From assembly GCA_009823505.1 (NCBI GenBank), contig VZQC01010399.1:904862-968861 (forward strand): a DNA stretch of 64,000 nt, read 5' to 3'. Under the pieces are notes generated by a model. The model saw only the letters and a list, made by a program, of their open reading frames with translations. It did no database searches and was not told the origin of the DNA. The first letter of the stretch is position 1. Each line of letters opens with the position of its first letter. Below, in pieces: positions 34,041 to 45,489 of this stretch. The position numbers were made by a program, and so were the translations under genes. This DNA comes from Rhizomys pruinosus. Lineage: Eukaryota > Chordata > Mammalia > Rodentia > Spalacidae.

Positions 34041-34290
34041 CTTTTTTTTTTTTTTGAGATAGGGTCTTCCTTTAGTTACAGCTACCCTGGAGCTCACTCT
34101 GTAGACCAGGCTGGTCTTGAACTCACAGAGATCCACCTGCCTCTACCTCCCTCTGCTGGGATTAAAGGCGTGCACCACCATGCCCAGCACTAAAGACGGT
34201 TTTTAGCTGCTCTGTGGGTGCTGGGAATCGAACCGGGTCCTCTGCAAGAGCAGTCAGTGTTCTTAACTGCTGAGCCATCTCTCCAAACCC
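34041..34290 (-). repeat. Composite B2-B1 SINE
   Basis: Inverted B1 (gagatagggtcttcctttag ... ccaccatgcccagc), junction actaaagacggtttttagctg, inverted B2 head with ggaatcgaaccgggtcc, ending ccatctctcc. Flanks ccaatatc on both sides. Confidence 0.92.
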
Positions 34291-34607
34291 AATATCATTT
34301 TTTGCTTTAAACTTTAGTAGAAAAATATAACTGTACCTTACCCGGACACTGTAAGCCTGACCTACAATTATAACCACTTATGCTTAATAAAATGCAGGCA
34401 AATAGAAATCAATTGAAGCTAATATCCTATTATTTGGAAGCTAAACTTCTTAAAGCTCCAGAATTAACCTGAAACTGCTGTAGAATGAGAATCTACAACC
34501 TCTTTCCCCCCAGAAAACATCATTAAGCCTTATAATACAAATACGCAATGCTAAACATTCTTCAAATTTGCAGTGGGGTTGTCTCCTCATGTCCTCTTTT
34601 AAGTCAA

Positions 34608-34857
34608 CCATATATTTTTTTAATTTAATTTATTTTTGTATGTGTATGAGTGTACTGTCTGCATGTAGGTTTGTGCACCCATGTCATGCAATGCTGTGGA
34701 GGTCAGAAGAGGGTGTCGGATTCCCCTGGAACTGGAGTTCTCCTGGAATTGGAGTTACAGACGGTTCTCAGCCACCATGTGGGTGCTGGGGATCGAACCT
34801 GGGTCCTCTGCAATAGTAGTCAGTGCTCTTAACCACTAGTCTATCTCTCCAGCCCAA
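34608..34857 (-). repeat. Antisense B2-type SINE, long subfamily
   Basis: tttgtatgtgtatgagtgta, catgcaatgctgtggagg, tandem block actggagttctcctggaatt, gatcgaacctgggtcc, tctctccagcccaag. The flanks share caagtcagccat versus aagtcaaccatat, its target-site duplication. Confidence 0.95.
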
Positions 34858-35199
34858 GTCAGCCATATTTTTAAGGAGGTAAGAGAATATGTGAGATTGG
34901 AATAAACAATAAGATAAGTAATAAGAGAGAGGGGTTTCCAAAGGAGGTTATTTTATGAAGGTTTAAACGGAAAGGGAAAATCAACCATCCAGGGGCCTAA
35001 GTATAGGGGAGATCAAACCAAGGTAAAACTAATGGGTGAAGGGTTTACACATTCTTTAGTCACTCATTTCTCCTTATATGTTGACCATCATTCTTCACCA
35101 AATAATAAAAAGAAGGCAGCTGGAAACTCCTGGGGGATGTTGGTTCATTTTAGCCTTCCCTTGTTGTTGTTGTTGTTTGTTTGTTGTCCCCCCCCGGGG

Positions 35200-35355
35200 G
35201 GGGGCGGTGTTTTGTTTTGTTTTGTTTTGTTTTGTTTTGTGACAGCATCTCATATGGCTTAGGCTGGCCTAGAACTCCCTAAGTAATCAAAGCTGGCCTT
35301 GGACTCTTGATCTCCCTGCCTCCCTACATGTGAGAGTGTACCATCCTGTCTGGCT
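35200..35355 (-). repeat. Old antisense B1 SINE with (TTTTG)n tail
   Basis: A C7/G9 tract and five ttttg units precede tgacagcatctcatatggc and ctggccttggactcttgatc. The pentanucleotide run grew from the SINE tail. Confidence 0.75.
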
Positions 35356-35497
35356 CCCTCTCTATTCTTGGAGGGTGCAGATTCAATCAGTGTGTGTATG
35401 TGCATGTGTGCACTGAGAAGTATTTATGGAGCACCTATTAGGACATGGCAGTCCAATAAGGACAGGACAGATTGGTAGTTTAAGGCTAGCAGCTTGT

Positions 35498-35730
35498 GGG
35501 GCTGGAGAGATGGCTCAGCAGTTAGGAGCACCGACTGCTCTTGCAGAGGACCTGGGTTCGATTCCCAGCACCCACATGGCGGCTAAGAACCATCTTTAAC
35601 TCCAGTTCCAGGGAAATCCGACGCCCTCTTCTGACCTCCACGGCATTGCAGGACATGGGTGCACAAACCTACATGCAGACAGTACACTCATACACATAAA
35701 AAATAAAAAAACTAAAAAAAAAAAAAAAAG
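35498..35730 (+). repeat. B2-type SINE, short subfamily
   Basis: ggggctggagagatggctca, B box gggttcgattccc, atggcggctaagaaccatct, acatgggtgcacaaacctac, A tail. The flanking word aaggctagcagcttgtg at 35482-35498 reappears after the B1 that follows. Confidence 0.95.
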
Positions 35731-35731
35731 G

Positions 35732-35895
35732 CTAGCTGGGCGTGGTGGCACATGCCTTTAATCCTAGCACTTGGGAGGCAGAAGCAGGCGGATCTTTGTG
35801 AGTTCAAGGCCAGCCTGGTCTACAGAGCAAGTTCCAGGACAGCTGGTGCTACAGGGAGACCCTGTCTCGAAAAGACCAAAAAATAAAATAAAAAA
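35732..35895 (+). repeat. B1 SINE
   Basis: gctgggcgtggtggcacatg through gagaccctgtctcgaaaaga. It lies between partial repeats of the target word ggctagc, so B2 and B1 entered the same site one after the other. Confidence 0.95.
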
Positions 35896-36127
35896 GGCTA
35901 GCAGCTTGTGTTTTGGTGTTTGTTATCCATCCCCTTTTTCTCTGTCCTCCTTTCCTCCAAAGTTTATAGTCAATGATCTAGAAAAATGAACCCCCAACCC
36001 CTTGAGCCTCCTTTCAACCCTTCCAAAGGTGTATGGTGCACCCTCAACCTTCACAGCACATCTAACAGTGTATCAGCTACCAATGCAGAATGCCATAGAA
36101 GTAGCTGTTAGATTAGAATAATGGTAC

Positions 36128-36352
36128 AGGGGCTGGAGAGATGGCCTAGCGATTAAGAGTGCTGACTGCTCTTGCAGAGGACCCGGGTTCGATCCCCAGC
36201 ACCCACATGGCAGCTGAGAACTGTCTTTAACTCCAGTTCCAAGAGAATCAGACACCGTCTTCTGACCTCCGTGGCATTGCATGACACAGGTGCACAAACC
36301 TACATCCAAACTGTACATTCATACACATACAAAAATAAATAAAATTTAAAAA
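36128..36352 (+). repeat. B2-type SINE, short subfamily, with target-site duplication
   Basis: ggggctggagagatggccta, gggttcgatccccagcac, acacaggtgcacaaacctac, A tail. Flanked by agaataatggtac on both sides. Confidence 0.96.
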
Positions 36353-36424
36353 AAAAAGAATAATGGTACCTTTACCAGAAGACAAGTGGTGGGTTAAACT
36401 TGCTTGTAGAGAGCAAGGGGTTGA

Positions 36425-36553
36425 TGGCAGAGTGTGGTGGCTCAAGCCTGGAACTCCAACAGTTATGAGGCTGAGATGGGAGGATTTTGTGAATTCAAAG
36501 CCAGTAGTAAGTTCGAGGCCAGCCTGAACTACATAAGTAAGCTCCTATCTCAA
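36425..36553 (+). repeat. Old B1-like SINE
   Basis: gcagagtgtggtggctcaag, ggctgagatgggaggatttt, ttcgaggccagcctgaacta, ctcctatctcaa. Confidence 0.7.
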
Positions 36554-37185
36554 GGGGCTGGAGAGATGGCTCAGTGGTTAAGAGCACTGGCTGCTCTTAC
36601 AAAGACCTGGGTTCAATTCCCAGCTGTTCTACTTTGCTTCTCCATTGCTGTGACAAAACACTCTGACCAAAACCAACTTGGAGAAAAAAGGGTTTATTTA
36701 GCTCACATCCCCTAGGTCACAGTTCATCACTGAGGGAGCCCAATATAGGAATCTAGGGCAGGAACCTAGAGTCAGGAGCCGAAGCACAAGCCATGGAGGA
36801 ATGCTTCTTTACTGGCTTGTTCCTCTGGCCCATGGTCCAACTGCTTTCTTATGCAATACAGGACCATTCGGCCAGGGGTGGCACTACCCACAGTAGTCTG
36901 GGCCCTCCCACATCACTTAACAATCAAGAAAATGCCCTACAGCCATGGCCACAGCCCAGTCCAATGAAGGCAATTCCCCAACTGAGGGTCCCTCAACCCA
37001 AGTGTGTCATGTTGACACTAAAGCTATCCAGCACTCCAGCACCCTCATGGCTGTTAACAACTGTCCATAACTCTAGTTCCGGGAGATCCAATGCTCTCTT
37101 ACAGCCTTTGCAGGCACTGCATGATGTAATTTATGGAGCAAGCAATACACTTTGTACACATAAAATACTAAAAAAAATTTTTTTT
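36554..37185 (+). repeat. B2-type SINE interrupted by a DNA-transposon-like element
   Basis: The B2 head and B box (36554-36625, ending ggttcaattcccagc) are followed 410 bases later by the rest of B2 (37037-37185, cagcaccctcatggctgtta ... cacataaaatac). The two halves join in register with other B2 copies. Confidence 0.8.
36626..37036 (+). mobile_element. URR1-type DNA-transposon-like element inside a B2
   Basis: cttctccattgctgtgacaa, ggagaaaaaagggtttattt, ggagctgaagc-like gagccgaagcacaagccatg, gtggcactacccacagtag, caatcaagaaaatgccctac, tgttgacactaaagctatcc are landmarks of a very common rodent repeat. Flanking ttcccagc / actccagc may be a decayed 8-base duplication as made by hAT transposases. 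No coding capacity. Confidence 0.65.
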
Positions 37186-37196
37186 AGTTAAAGATC

Positions 37197-37350
37197 CAAG
37201 CAATGGTGACCCACACCTTTAATCCCTGCACTCAGGAGGCAGAGGCAGGAGGATCTCTGTGAGTTCAAAGCCAGCCTGGTCTACATAGTCAATCTCATGC
37301 CAGCTGGGACTACAGGAAGACCCTATCTCAAAAAGATCCTTCCAAAAAAA
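37197..37350 (+). repeat. B1 SINE
   Basis: gatccaagcaatggtgaccc through gaccctatctcaaaaag. Moderately diverged. Confidence 0.9.
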
Positions 37351-37369
37351 TTAAAGATTCTGGGGGCTG

Positions 37370-37600
37370 GAGAGATGGCTCAGCGGTTAAGAGTGCTGAC
37401 TGCTCTTGCAGAGGACCCGGGTTCAAGTCCCAGCACCCACCGGGTTAAAGACGGCTAAGAACCGTCTTTAACTCCAGTTCCAGGGGAATCCGACACCCTC
37501 TTCTGACCTCCAGGACATTGCATGACAGGGGTACACCAACCTACATGCAGACAGTACATTCATACACATAAAAAAATAAAAAATATGTATATAAAAAAAA
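37370..37600 (+). repeat. B2-type SINE, short subfamily
   Basis: gggggctggagagatggctc, gggttcaagtcccagcaccc, then gggttaaagacggctaagaa, an 11-base-scale insertion, and acaggggtacaccaacctac. A B1 head fragment (gtcgggcatggtggcgcaca, 37624-37645) follows. Confidence 0.92.
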
Positions 37601-37744
37601 TGGAAAAAAAAAGACATGGAGAGTCGGGCATGGTGGCGCACACCTTAAAGAAAAGAAGAAAATTAAAGATCCTATCTCAAAATAAATAGCAATAAATAAA
37701 TTAATGGATAAATAAATAAGAAAACAAACAAAAAAGCAAAGGAT

Positions 37745-38990
37745 TATAAATTTTATTTATTTATTTATTTTTATTGATGCTTTGTGTGTTTCATACATCA
37801 TTTTCCAATTCAGTTCAGGCCTATTTCCCTTTCCCTTTCCCCCCCATCCCCACCCCAACACCATCCCAGACATGCAGTATGCCATAACTGTCCTGCATCT
37901 TTCTCTCGTTTTTTTTTTTTGCATTTTTGTAGCACATAAGTGAAATGTCTGAATACAAAGCAGCCCGCAGGTAAAACCAATCTGCAGGGCTGTTGTGCCC
38001 AAACCCCTACAGCCCCACAATCCAGCGGGGGGGGAGGGTCTTGGATGGTTCAATCAGTGATCCAAAGCAGTCCAGTCTATTTTGGTGTAGTTTCACCATT
38101 CCCCCAAATCGCAGCCCTTACATTTACCACCCCCCCTCTCTGCAGATTGTGCCCTAGGCGTAGAAAAGGGGTGGCACAGGTGGATGGGAAGCAAAACAGT
38201 CTATTTTATCTGGAAGCTGTTTCTGGACTCTCTCTGTTCAATTCTGGCTGGTTCCTTTTCATGGCTGACAGTTTGTCCAGAATAACCTTTCGATCCTACT
38301 AATGAAGCACACCAATTAAGGGGGGGGATATATAGGTATTTAAAAGGCACTAATAGTTATGGTAGTACTTTGGTATAGACACATATGTTTGGATGGTATG
38401 TTAATCCATGGAATTATATATTTTTTTCCTGTTAACTATGACATGGTCTTACTGTCGGTTTATACATCCTCATAACCTTTAGAGGATGTAGGCTTGTGGA
38501 TCAGCTGTGGGTTATTCCTCCAAGGAGAGAGGCCAAAGCCAATTAGATTTGGCAATATACAGTCATCTGCTGCCTGCTGCACAGTATTTCCAGGCAGTGA
38601 GGTGTAGCTGGTTGCTGATGGTGGAGTCTGCTTGACTCAAGGCGGACCCGTATTCGCTTTCTTGGTTTAGTGGTCTTTGGTAACGCTCTATGGTATTCAG
38701 AGGCCATCCGAACACTTGCATGTGTGGTTCCAATACATCTTTTCCCCATGTTAATGTCAGGTCTTTGCCAGCAGGGACTTATCGCCTTTCTTCTTGCAGG
38801 TATCCCTGCAAGAAGAGGTTTAGAGGCAAGGAGCCTTTACCTTTGTGGGGGCTTGGATCCCCTGGCCCAACCTCTCCTTGGTAAACAATCCATTGTGATT
38901 TCAGAGCTCTCCCGTATTGATATATTTTGCTCTTAAGTTGCATAGCTTAAGGTACTTTAGTATTATATTTGGTCTGAATAGAGAATAATC
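37745..38990 (-). repeat. L1-like 3' UTR and tail
   Basis: On the minus strand the element runs from about 38990 down to an AATAAA-bearing A-rich tail at 37745-37775, ending gatgtatgaaacacacaaag. Upstream it has gggaaagggaaataggcctg, cagattggttttacctgcgg and gtaagggctgcgatttgggg. The last of these recurs at 2890 and 3910. The end resembles the L1 tail at 30 kb. No ORF2 text is visible, so how much of 38340-38990 belongs to it is uncertain. Confidence 0.62.
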
Positions 38991-38999
38991 CTTTTCGGG

Positions 39000-39245
39000 A
39001 GCTGGAGAGATGGGCCAGCAGTTAAGAATCGCCTTGACGCCTTCTACAGAGGACCCGGGTTCGATCCCCAGCACCCACATGGCGGCCGAGAACCGTCTGA
39101 AACTCCAATTCCAGGAGAACTCCAGTTCCAGGGGAATCTGACACCCTCTTCTGACCTCCGCAGCATTGCACGACACGGGTGCACAGACTTACATGCAGAC
39201 AGTACATTCATACACATACAGAAATAAATAAAATTTAAAAAAAAT
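39000..39245 (+). repeat. B2-type SINE, long subfamily
   Basis: agctggagagatgggccagc, gggttcgatccccagcaccc, tandem ctccaattccaggagaa / ctccagttccagggg, acacgggtgcacagactta. Retains many CpGs. Confidence 0.95.
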
Positions 39246-39416
39246 AAAGAAATGTCTTTCTCTTCCAAATGTGAATCCCCAAGAGCCTGTTATTTTTTGG
39301 GGGGGTAGGGGGAGCAGCATCTGAAGCAGCAGGTGGATGCTAATCAGGCCTGCACTGCTTCCTCCCCAAGCCTGTGATTTTTCTGTGTTCCTTATTTCTG
39401 TTTTTTATTTATTATT

Positions 39417-39605
39417 ATTATGATGATGATGATGATGATGATGTGTGTGTGTGTGTTTAATGTGTGCCACAGCATGTGTGTGAGGTCAGAGGACAACTTT
39501 CATAAATCAGTTCTCTCTTTCCACCTTGTGAGTCCCAAGGATGGAAGCCACGTTGTCAGGCTTGGTGGCAAGCACTTTTGCCCACCAAGCCATCCAGCCA
39601 GCCCC
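39417..39605 (-). repeat. Antisense B3 SINE preceded by (ATG)n and (TG)n
   Basis: An atgatg run (39417-39442) and tg run lead into gtgtgaggtcagaggacaac, ttctctctttccaccttgtg, tcaggcttggtggcaagcac, and caagccatccagccagcccc, an inverted B3. Confidence 0.88.
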
Positions 39606-40430
39606 AAGTTCCTTATTTTCAAAAGAATGATCACTTTCACATTTGCCAGCAAGATAAAGGAGACAAGACTCTAGCATGCTTGATTTTATTTCTGTTTTTG
39701 TTCTATATCACTTGGGGATGTTAGATGTCTGTGTCTTCATTTCTTTCAAATAGCTATTGCAGACCAATATAGCTGACTAGACTGCCCAGCACATTTCTCC
39801 CAGCACTGAAGACAAAATAAAACAACAGCTATTTCACTTAAGTTTTGTGCAAAGAAGAGCATCAGAATGCTAGAGGCATGTGGCAGAGGCATTGCAAAAC
39901 ATGGGAAACACATTGCCTATATAAAGAGGGGAACTAAGGACACGCATCAACTGTGCTGTCTCTTGAAATCAACCTGTAGACAGAGGGGAGCAGGGGGGCC
40001 CAGCAGTTCCCACTGACGCATGTGCTGTTGGAGAAGCCTGCCAACCCCCCAGACCCTGAGCCTAGAGGTGGGAGCTGAAGGGTACCACGCCATGGCAAAG
40101 CTCACAGTTTCACTGGTGTCAGTCCATCATGACAAGGATGGCATGACAGAGCAGAGTGGCTCATATTTTGTCAGCTAGGAAGCAGAAAAAATGACCTACA
40201 GGAAGGGGCTGGCAAGTCCAGAGCCTGAGACATGTCCCAGTGGTCCACTTCCTGCAACTAGATTCTGCCTCCTGCCCTTTACTGCTTCCGTAATGTCATC
40301 ATTCTATCAATCCATCAGACGATTAATCCCTTCATCAGATCCAAACCTTCTTCTAATCAACTAGGGAAATGCCCTCACAGATAACCCTATAGAGGCTTTC
40401 TCTACTCCCCAGGCTGGTGATTTTTTTTTT
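39606..40430. other. Unique DNA, nothing firm
   Basis: A tatataaagagg TATA-like word occurs at about 39918-39929 but no exon structure follows. No repeat is confidently named. Confidence 0.45.
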
Positions 40431-40580
40431 GGGGGGGGGGTCTTTTTCGAGACAGGGTCTCCCTGTAGCCCCAGTTGTCCTGGAACTCACTCTGTAGACC
40501 AGGCTGGCCTTGAACTCACAAAGATCCCTCTGCCTCCGGAGTGCTAGGATTAAAGGCATGCGCCACCACGCCCAGCTTTT
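40418..40580 (-). repeat. Antisense B1 SINE
   Basis: T and G homopolymers, tcgagacagggtctccctgt, agaccaggctggccttgaac, gattaaaggcatgcgccacc. Young, with CpGs. Confidence 0.94.
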
Positions 40581-40974
40581 TTTTTTTCTTAAGCCAATTA
40601 AACTGACAATAGATAATGACCATGACACATCCTACCCAGCCAGGGTCCTGTGAAAAGCAAGGCCAGCAATTCTGCTGACCCAGTCATATGGACTTGGCCA
40701 AGAAACCCCAACTTCCATCTCAGAGACACAGCAGCACCCCAGGTAGCCCACCCATGTCTCTTTAGTCCCTAGAATTAGACCCACCCACTTCTCTTCTGCT
40801 TGACCCAGGAAATACCCAGGAATTCCCACCCACCCACCATGACCTGCAGAAGCAGAAAAGACTTTCTTGGGTGGCTTGGCCTGCTGAGAGCCTTGGGAAG
40901 TAATCAGGTGGCCCAATCCATCCTCTTGGAGACCCAAGAAGCAGCTGAGAAACTTGTTTTTGAAAGCTTGGTTT

Positions 40975-41150
40975 GGGCCAGTGAGATGATTCAATAGGTA
41001 AAGATGCTTGGAGAAGTCTAACAATCTAAGCTAACAATAGATTCCCATGGTAGAAGGAGCCAACTGACTCTGGTAAGTGGTCCTTCCCCCCCCAACACCA
41101 CGGCACAGGCATATACATACATACATACATACATACATACATACATACGA
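40975..41150 (+). repeat. B3-like SINE with (CATA)n tail
   Basis: gggccagtgagatgattcaa, aaagatgcttggagaagtct, gagccaactgactctgg, caccacggcacaggcatata then about eleven CATA units at 41107-41150. Confidence 0.75.
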
Positions 41151-41167
41151 TTAAAAACAAAAGGCAG

Positions 41168-41345
41168 CCCGGCATGGGGTGCATACCTTTAATCCCAGCA
41201 CTCAGGAGGCAGAGGCAGGCAGATCTCTGTAAATTCAGGGCCAGCCTGATCTACTTTATGAGTTCCAGGCCATCTGGGGCTGCGGGGAGATCCTGTCTCA
41301 AAAAATAAAAGTAAATAAATAAGTTAATTAAATAAATAAAATAAA
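41168..41345 (+). repeat. B1 SINE
   Basis: agcccggcatggggtgcata through gatcctgtctcaaaaaataa. Its tail expands to an AAAT-rich tract. Confidence 0.92.
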
Positions 41346-41875
41346 AGGCTTTGTTCATTGAGGCCTTTAGATGAGATGCTCATGTATGGCTCTACACATT
41401 GCCCTCGGGAAATAGCTGGCAAACCTCCTGAACAAGTCAGCCCCTGTAGTCCAAATGGGGTCATTCATTCAACCCTCAAACACTGAACATGCCCTGTCTG
41501 GACCCATTTGTATAAACAAGCCCTCAGCAACTGATAGGCGCCCCACCCTATCACTAGCTGTGCTACACTACACACTTCTAAACCCATTGGAAGAGAGGGC
41601 TCCATCCTCAAATGACCTACCAGCAAACCTATCAGATGTACAGAAGCTGCATTCCAGATGGTAGTATAATCCCACAACCCCTGGAGCCTAGGCCGTTGAG
41701 ATACTTGCAGATAGCACTGATGTTAATTACAGCTGAAGAAGATGTAGCAACATTTACACTGAAGTGCCTGCCTGGAACCAAAGCCAAAACAGCATATCCA
41801 GCCAACACCCTAGGACATTTCACCAGCAGAAAGCCTTTTCACAATGGAAGACATTGTGTAAAGTTGACAGGGGAG
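41346..41875. other. Unique DNA with chance frames
   Basis: Overlapping short open frames occur on both strands (41455-41902), none with a recognised motif or splice context. I see no supported gene. Confidence 0.45.
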
Positions 41876-42093
41876 AGGCTGGAGAGATGGCTCAGCAGTT
41901 AAGAGGGCCAACTGCTCTTGCAGAGGACCCAGGTTCAATTCCCAGCACCCACATTGTGGCTAAGAACCGTCTTTAACTCCAGTTCCACGGGAATCCAACA
42001 CCCTCTTCTGACCTCTGCAGCATTGCACCACACCGGTGCACCAACCTACATGCAGACAGTACATTCATAAACATAAAATTAAAAAAAAAAAAA
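41876..42093 (+). repeat. B2-type SINE, short subfamily, with target-site duplication
   Basis: gaggctggagagatggctca, ggttcaattcccagcaccca, ttgcaccacaccggtgcacc, A tail. Flanked by aaagttgacagggg on both sides. A B3-tail-like piece (42200-42290) follows. Confidence 0.94.
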
Positions 42094-42349
42094 AAGTTGA
42101 CAGGGGCAACTGGTCTACCAGATACACAAATACTAAGGTAGAGACGGAAGCATAGAAAAAAAAAATGACATGATGTAGCCTCACAACAGGCAATAGGATG
42201 TGGTAGAAGAGAGAACTGACTCCCACATGTTGTCTTCTGACCTCCACTCGTGTTCACATGCACCAAGACACAAATATACAAAATAAGTAAATAAATAAGT
42301 TAAATAATAAAGTATGCAAATTGGCCAAGTTAAAAAAAAATGATAGGCA

Positions 42350-42525
42350 TATTATAATTTTGAGTATATATAATGTGATATTTCAGTACCTGTATTGAAT
42401 GTGACCTAATCAAATTAGGTTAATTAGTATACACATCACCTCAAATAGTTATTATTACTGTGTGTTGGGAGCATTCAAAATGAAATATATAGTTAAAGAA
42501 ACATATAATCTCTTTGACCATGCTG
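42350..42525 (-). repeat. Ancient antisense L1 3' UTR
   Basis: attttgagtatatataatgt, gatatttcagtacctgtatt, attagtatacacatcacctc, tgtgtgttgggagcattc follow the order of an inverted old mammalian L1 3' UTR. Confidence 0.6.
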
Positions 42526-42837
42526 GCAAATCTAACCCAGGGCTTTAAGGATGCTAGGCCAGCTCTCTAAATCCTTAGTCCAGACACCACTTCTCTCTTT
42601 TATCAAATTACATCATTTATTTAATTATTTATGTATTTAATTTGTGGGGGTGGGAAAGTGCATGCATTAAGTGGGGATAATTGCAAGCTATAAAAATGAG
42701 TATACTTTTTACTACTTCATAACAATAATGGTTTAAAGTCTTCTGATGATAATTATGGTCTTATCTATAAGCATTACTTGTCTAGTAATAACCCCAGTGG
42801 ATTTTGAAGATGAAACATATTATAGCCAATGGACTGT

Positions 42838-43215
42838 CTTAATCCATTTTGTGTTACTGTAACAGAGTACCTGAAGCTGGGTAGTTCATAAAGAACAGAG
42901 ATTTCTTTAGCTCTTACTCTGGAGGCTGGGAAGTCCATGAGCCTGGTGCTGGAACTGGAAAGGGGCCTGCATGTTACATCATAACATGATGGAAGGGTGA
43001 TTGACCACACATGAAACAGTACCCAAGAAAACTGGGCCAGACTTCTCAGTCTTATCAGGAGCTCAGTCCCCATGACAACCAACCCACTTCTGTGATGATG
43101 ACCTTAATCCATTCATAAGAAGGTCCCCTATTTTCTCTTTGGTAGTGATGGAGAATGTAATCCCCGGTCTTCAGCCAGGCCCAATTCCTCTAATCCTTTG
43201 ACACAGACCCACCGC
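42838..43215 (-). repeat. Possible antisense MaLR-type LTR
   Basis: cttaatccattttgtgttac, gagtacctgaagctgggtag, ttcataaagaacagagattt, and later gaccttaatccattcataag resemble inverted THE1/MST-like mammalian LTR sequence. Termini are not clear, and a DNA transposon is possible. No coding remnant. Confidence 0.45.
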
Positions 43216-43327
43216 ATCTCTTTCTGCCTCATCTCTCTCATGTTATTTATTAATTTTTATTATTTATTTTATAAGTATATAAGATATGATATAATATATA
43301 AATAATAATATATTATATATATATATA

Positions 43328-45488
43328 GTGGCAGTTGAGAACATCCTTAACTCCGTTCCAGAGCGAATCCATACACCCCTTCTCTCTGACCCTGCGAGCT
43401 TTGGTCATGACACGGGTGCGCAAACCAGCATGCAGCATACATTCATACACGTAATATAGATATTATTATATTATGCTTATTTAAGACATTAGTATTTGTG
43501 ACTCTTAAACATTAGCCAATTTATATGAGATTAAAGGAGACGTTAAGCACCTATGAAATCAATAAAGCAGAAATGTTCAGGAAATACAAGTCTAACTTGT
43601 CTCCATCTATTTGAGAAATAGCGTTGGAGCCAGGGTAGGGCTCACTGGTAGATGCTTGACTGACATGCAAACGGTCAGTGCCAAAAAAAAAGTGATTTCA
43701 AGTGGGGTTGTGCCTCTCGGTAATTCTTTTTAATAATAGTTTGGTTAACTTAATGCACAAATACATCAACTTCACAGATGAAAGATAGGAGGAAGGAAAA
43801 ACCGTTATCAGAAGAAAAGCCCAGAAATTTAGGGAGTACAAGAAAGAGAAGAGTAAAAATGGCGAAATAGCTTTCAACTTTCAGAAATTAAAAGAAGACT
43901 GTAGGGATAAGTTTATAATAATAAAAAGAGCTGGGGCTGAGAGGGATGGCTCCTGTGGTTAAGAGCCTCCTGGTTTTCTTGACAGAGACCAGGTTCGTGT
44001 CCCAGCACCCCAGTGGCAGCTGAACCATAACTCTGGTAATCCAGCCAAGGGTCTGACACCTTCTGACACTGTGGGCAACGACAAATGGGTGCACTTAACA
44101 TCAGGCAATACACATACACACAAAATAAAAATAATAAATAATAATATATTTTTTAACAGAGACTGATAAATCTATTAACTTCTTTTGAGCTATAGTAATT
44201 TCCTCATATTGATATAGCATATTCCTTTGACATATTAATCATGGGTTTATCCTAGCATTAAGGTTCATTCATAGCTGTGTCCTAAGTAAAATGGCACCAA
44301 AATTATATCCAGGCCACCCATTCCCCTCAGCACCAACTGACTGCCCATCTGGGAGGAGACTAGAAATTGGATTCTCATTTTGATGAGGGTCCCCTTCCTT
44401 TGCCTCAGGTGCTAAAGCAGGTGGTTTCTTTCTTTTAATCCATAGTTGGGACTATCTAAGGCCAAACCCACGTGTCTTACTCCCATATGCCTTTGTCCAA
44501 GTCATGAAAGCATACTTGTAGGCTAAGAATTTAGTATCGTTTTTTTGAGACGGGTCTCCCACATAGCCCCAGCTGGCGCGGAACTTCACTGTAGACCTGG
44601 CTGGCCCGAACTCACAGAATCAGACTGCCTCTCTTCAAGTTTCTAAGTTAAAGCATGCACCACCATGCCGCTTAAGAGGGTCGTAGTTGCCGTGTGGGTG
44701 GGGATTCGACCCAGGTCCTCTGCAAGAGCAGTAGTGCTCTTTACAACTGAGCCCCATCTCTCCACCCCAAGATTCATATGTTCGTTAACTATGAATAAGA
44801 CATGCGCAATTGCCTAATGTATTCAAACTTAAGACAGCATTTCTTTCTTTTAGTGACGTCTATGTTTTTTTGTTTTGTTTTTCTTATTTTATTTTAGAAC
44901 TTAGTGCGGATTGCTTACGCTTTTTTTTTTTTTTATTTCTAGGCCTGCTGACTTATTGTTTTGTAGCCCAAGTGAGGCCTCAAATTTCAGCCTTCTTCCT
45001 ACCCAAGTTGAGAATTACAATGGGTGCACCTCTGTTTTAGTTATTTCGGTGGCTGTGATAAAATTATATTGACAAAATTATTTTTTTTATTTTTTTTGTG
45101 GTCTCTTGAGACAGGGTCTCCCTGGTAGCCTAGCTGGCTTGGAAATCACGCTGTAGACCAGGCCTGGCCTTGAACTCACAGTGATACGCCTGCCTCTGGC
45201 TCCCCAAGTGCTGGGATTAAAGGTGGGTGGGCAACCATGCCTTTCAGAGGGCAGATCTCTTTGTGATTCAAAGCCAGTCTTGCTAACGAGCGAATTCAGG
45301 ACGCTGGGGCTACTAGGGATCCTGTCTTGAAAAGAAAAAAAAAGAAAAAGGAAGGAAGAAAGGGGGGAGAGGAGGGAGGGGGAAGTGAAGAAGAAGGAAG
45401 AAAGGAAAGAAGGAAGGAAGGAAGAAGAAGGAAGGAAGGAGGAAGGAAGGAAGGAAGGAGGAAGGAAGGAAGGAAAGGAAGGAAGGGG
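43328..45488. repeat. Degraded copy of 46489-48611
   Basis: Colinear with 46489-48611: B2 3' part, gcgttggagccagggtaggg, atggcgaaatag, an error-filled B2 (43930-44130), the Rodent block at ccaggccacccattcccctc, a noisy composite SINE (44540-44770), antisense B1 and the (GGAA)n tract ending at ggggN. Many one-base gains and losses distinguish it from the clean copy. The N at 45489 ends it. Confidence 0.93.
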
Positions 45489-45489
45489 N

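Noticed and set aside
36793..37191. 132-codon plus-strand frame
   Set aside because: It lies within the URR1-like element and the B2 3' part; chance frame in repeat DNA.
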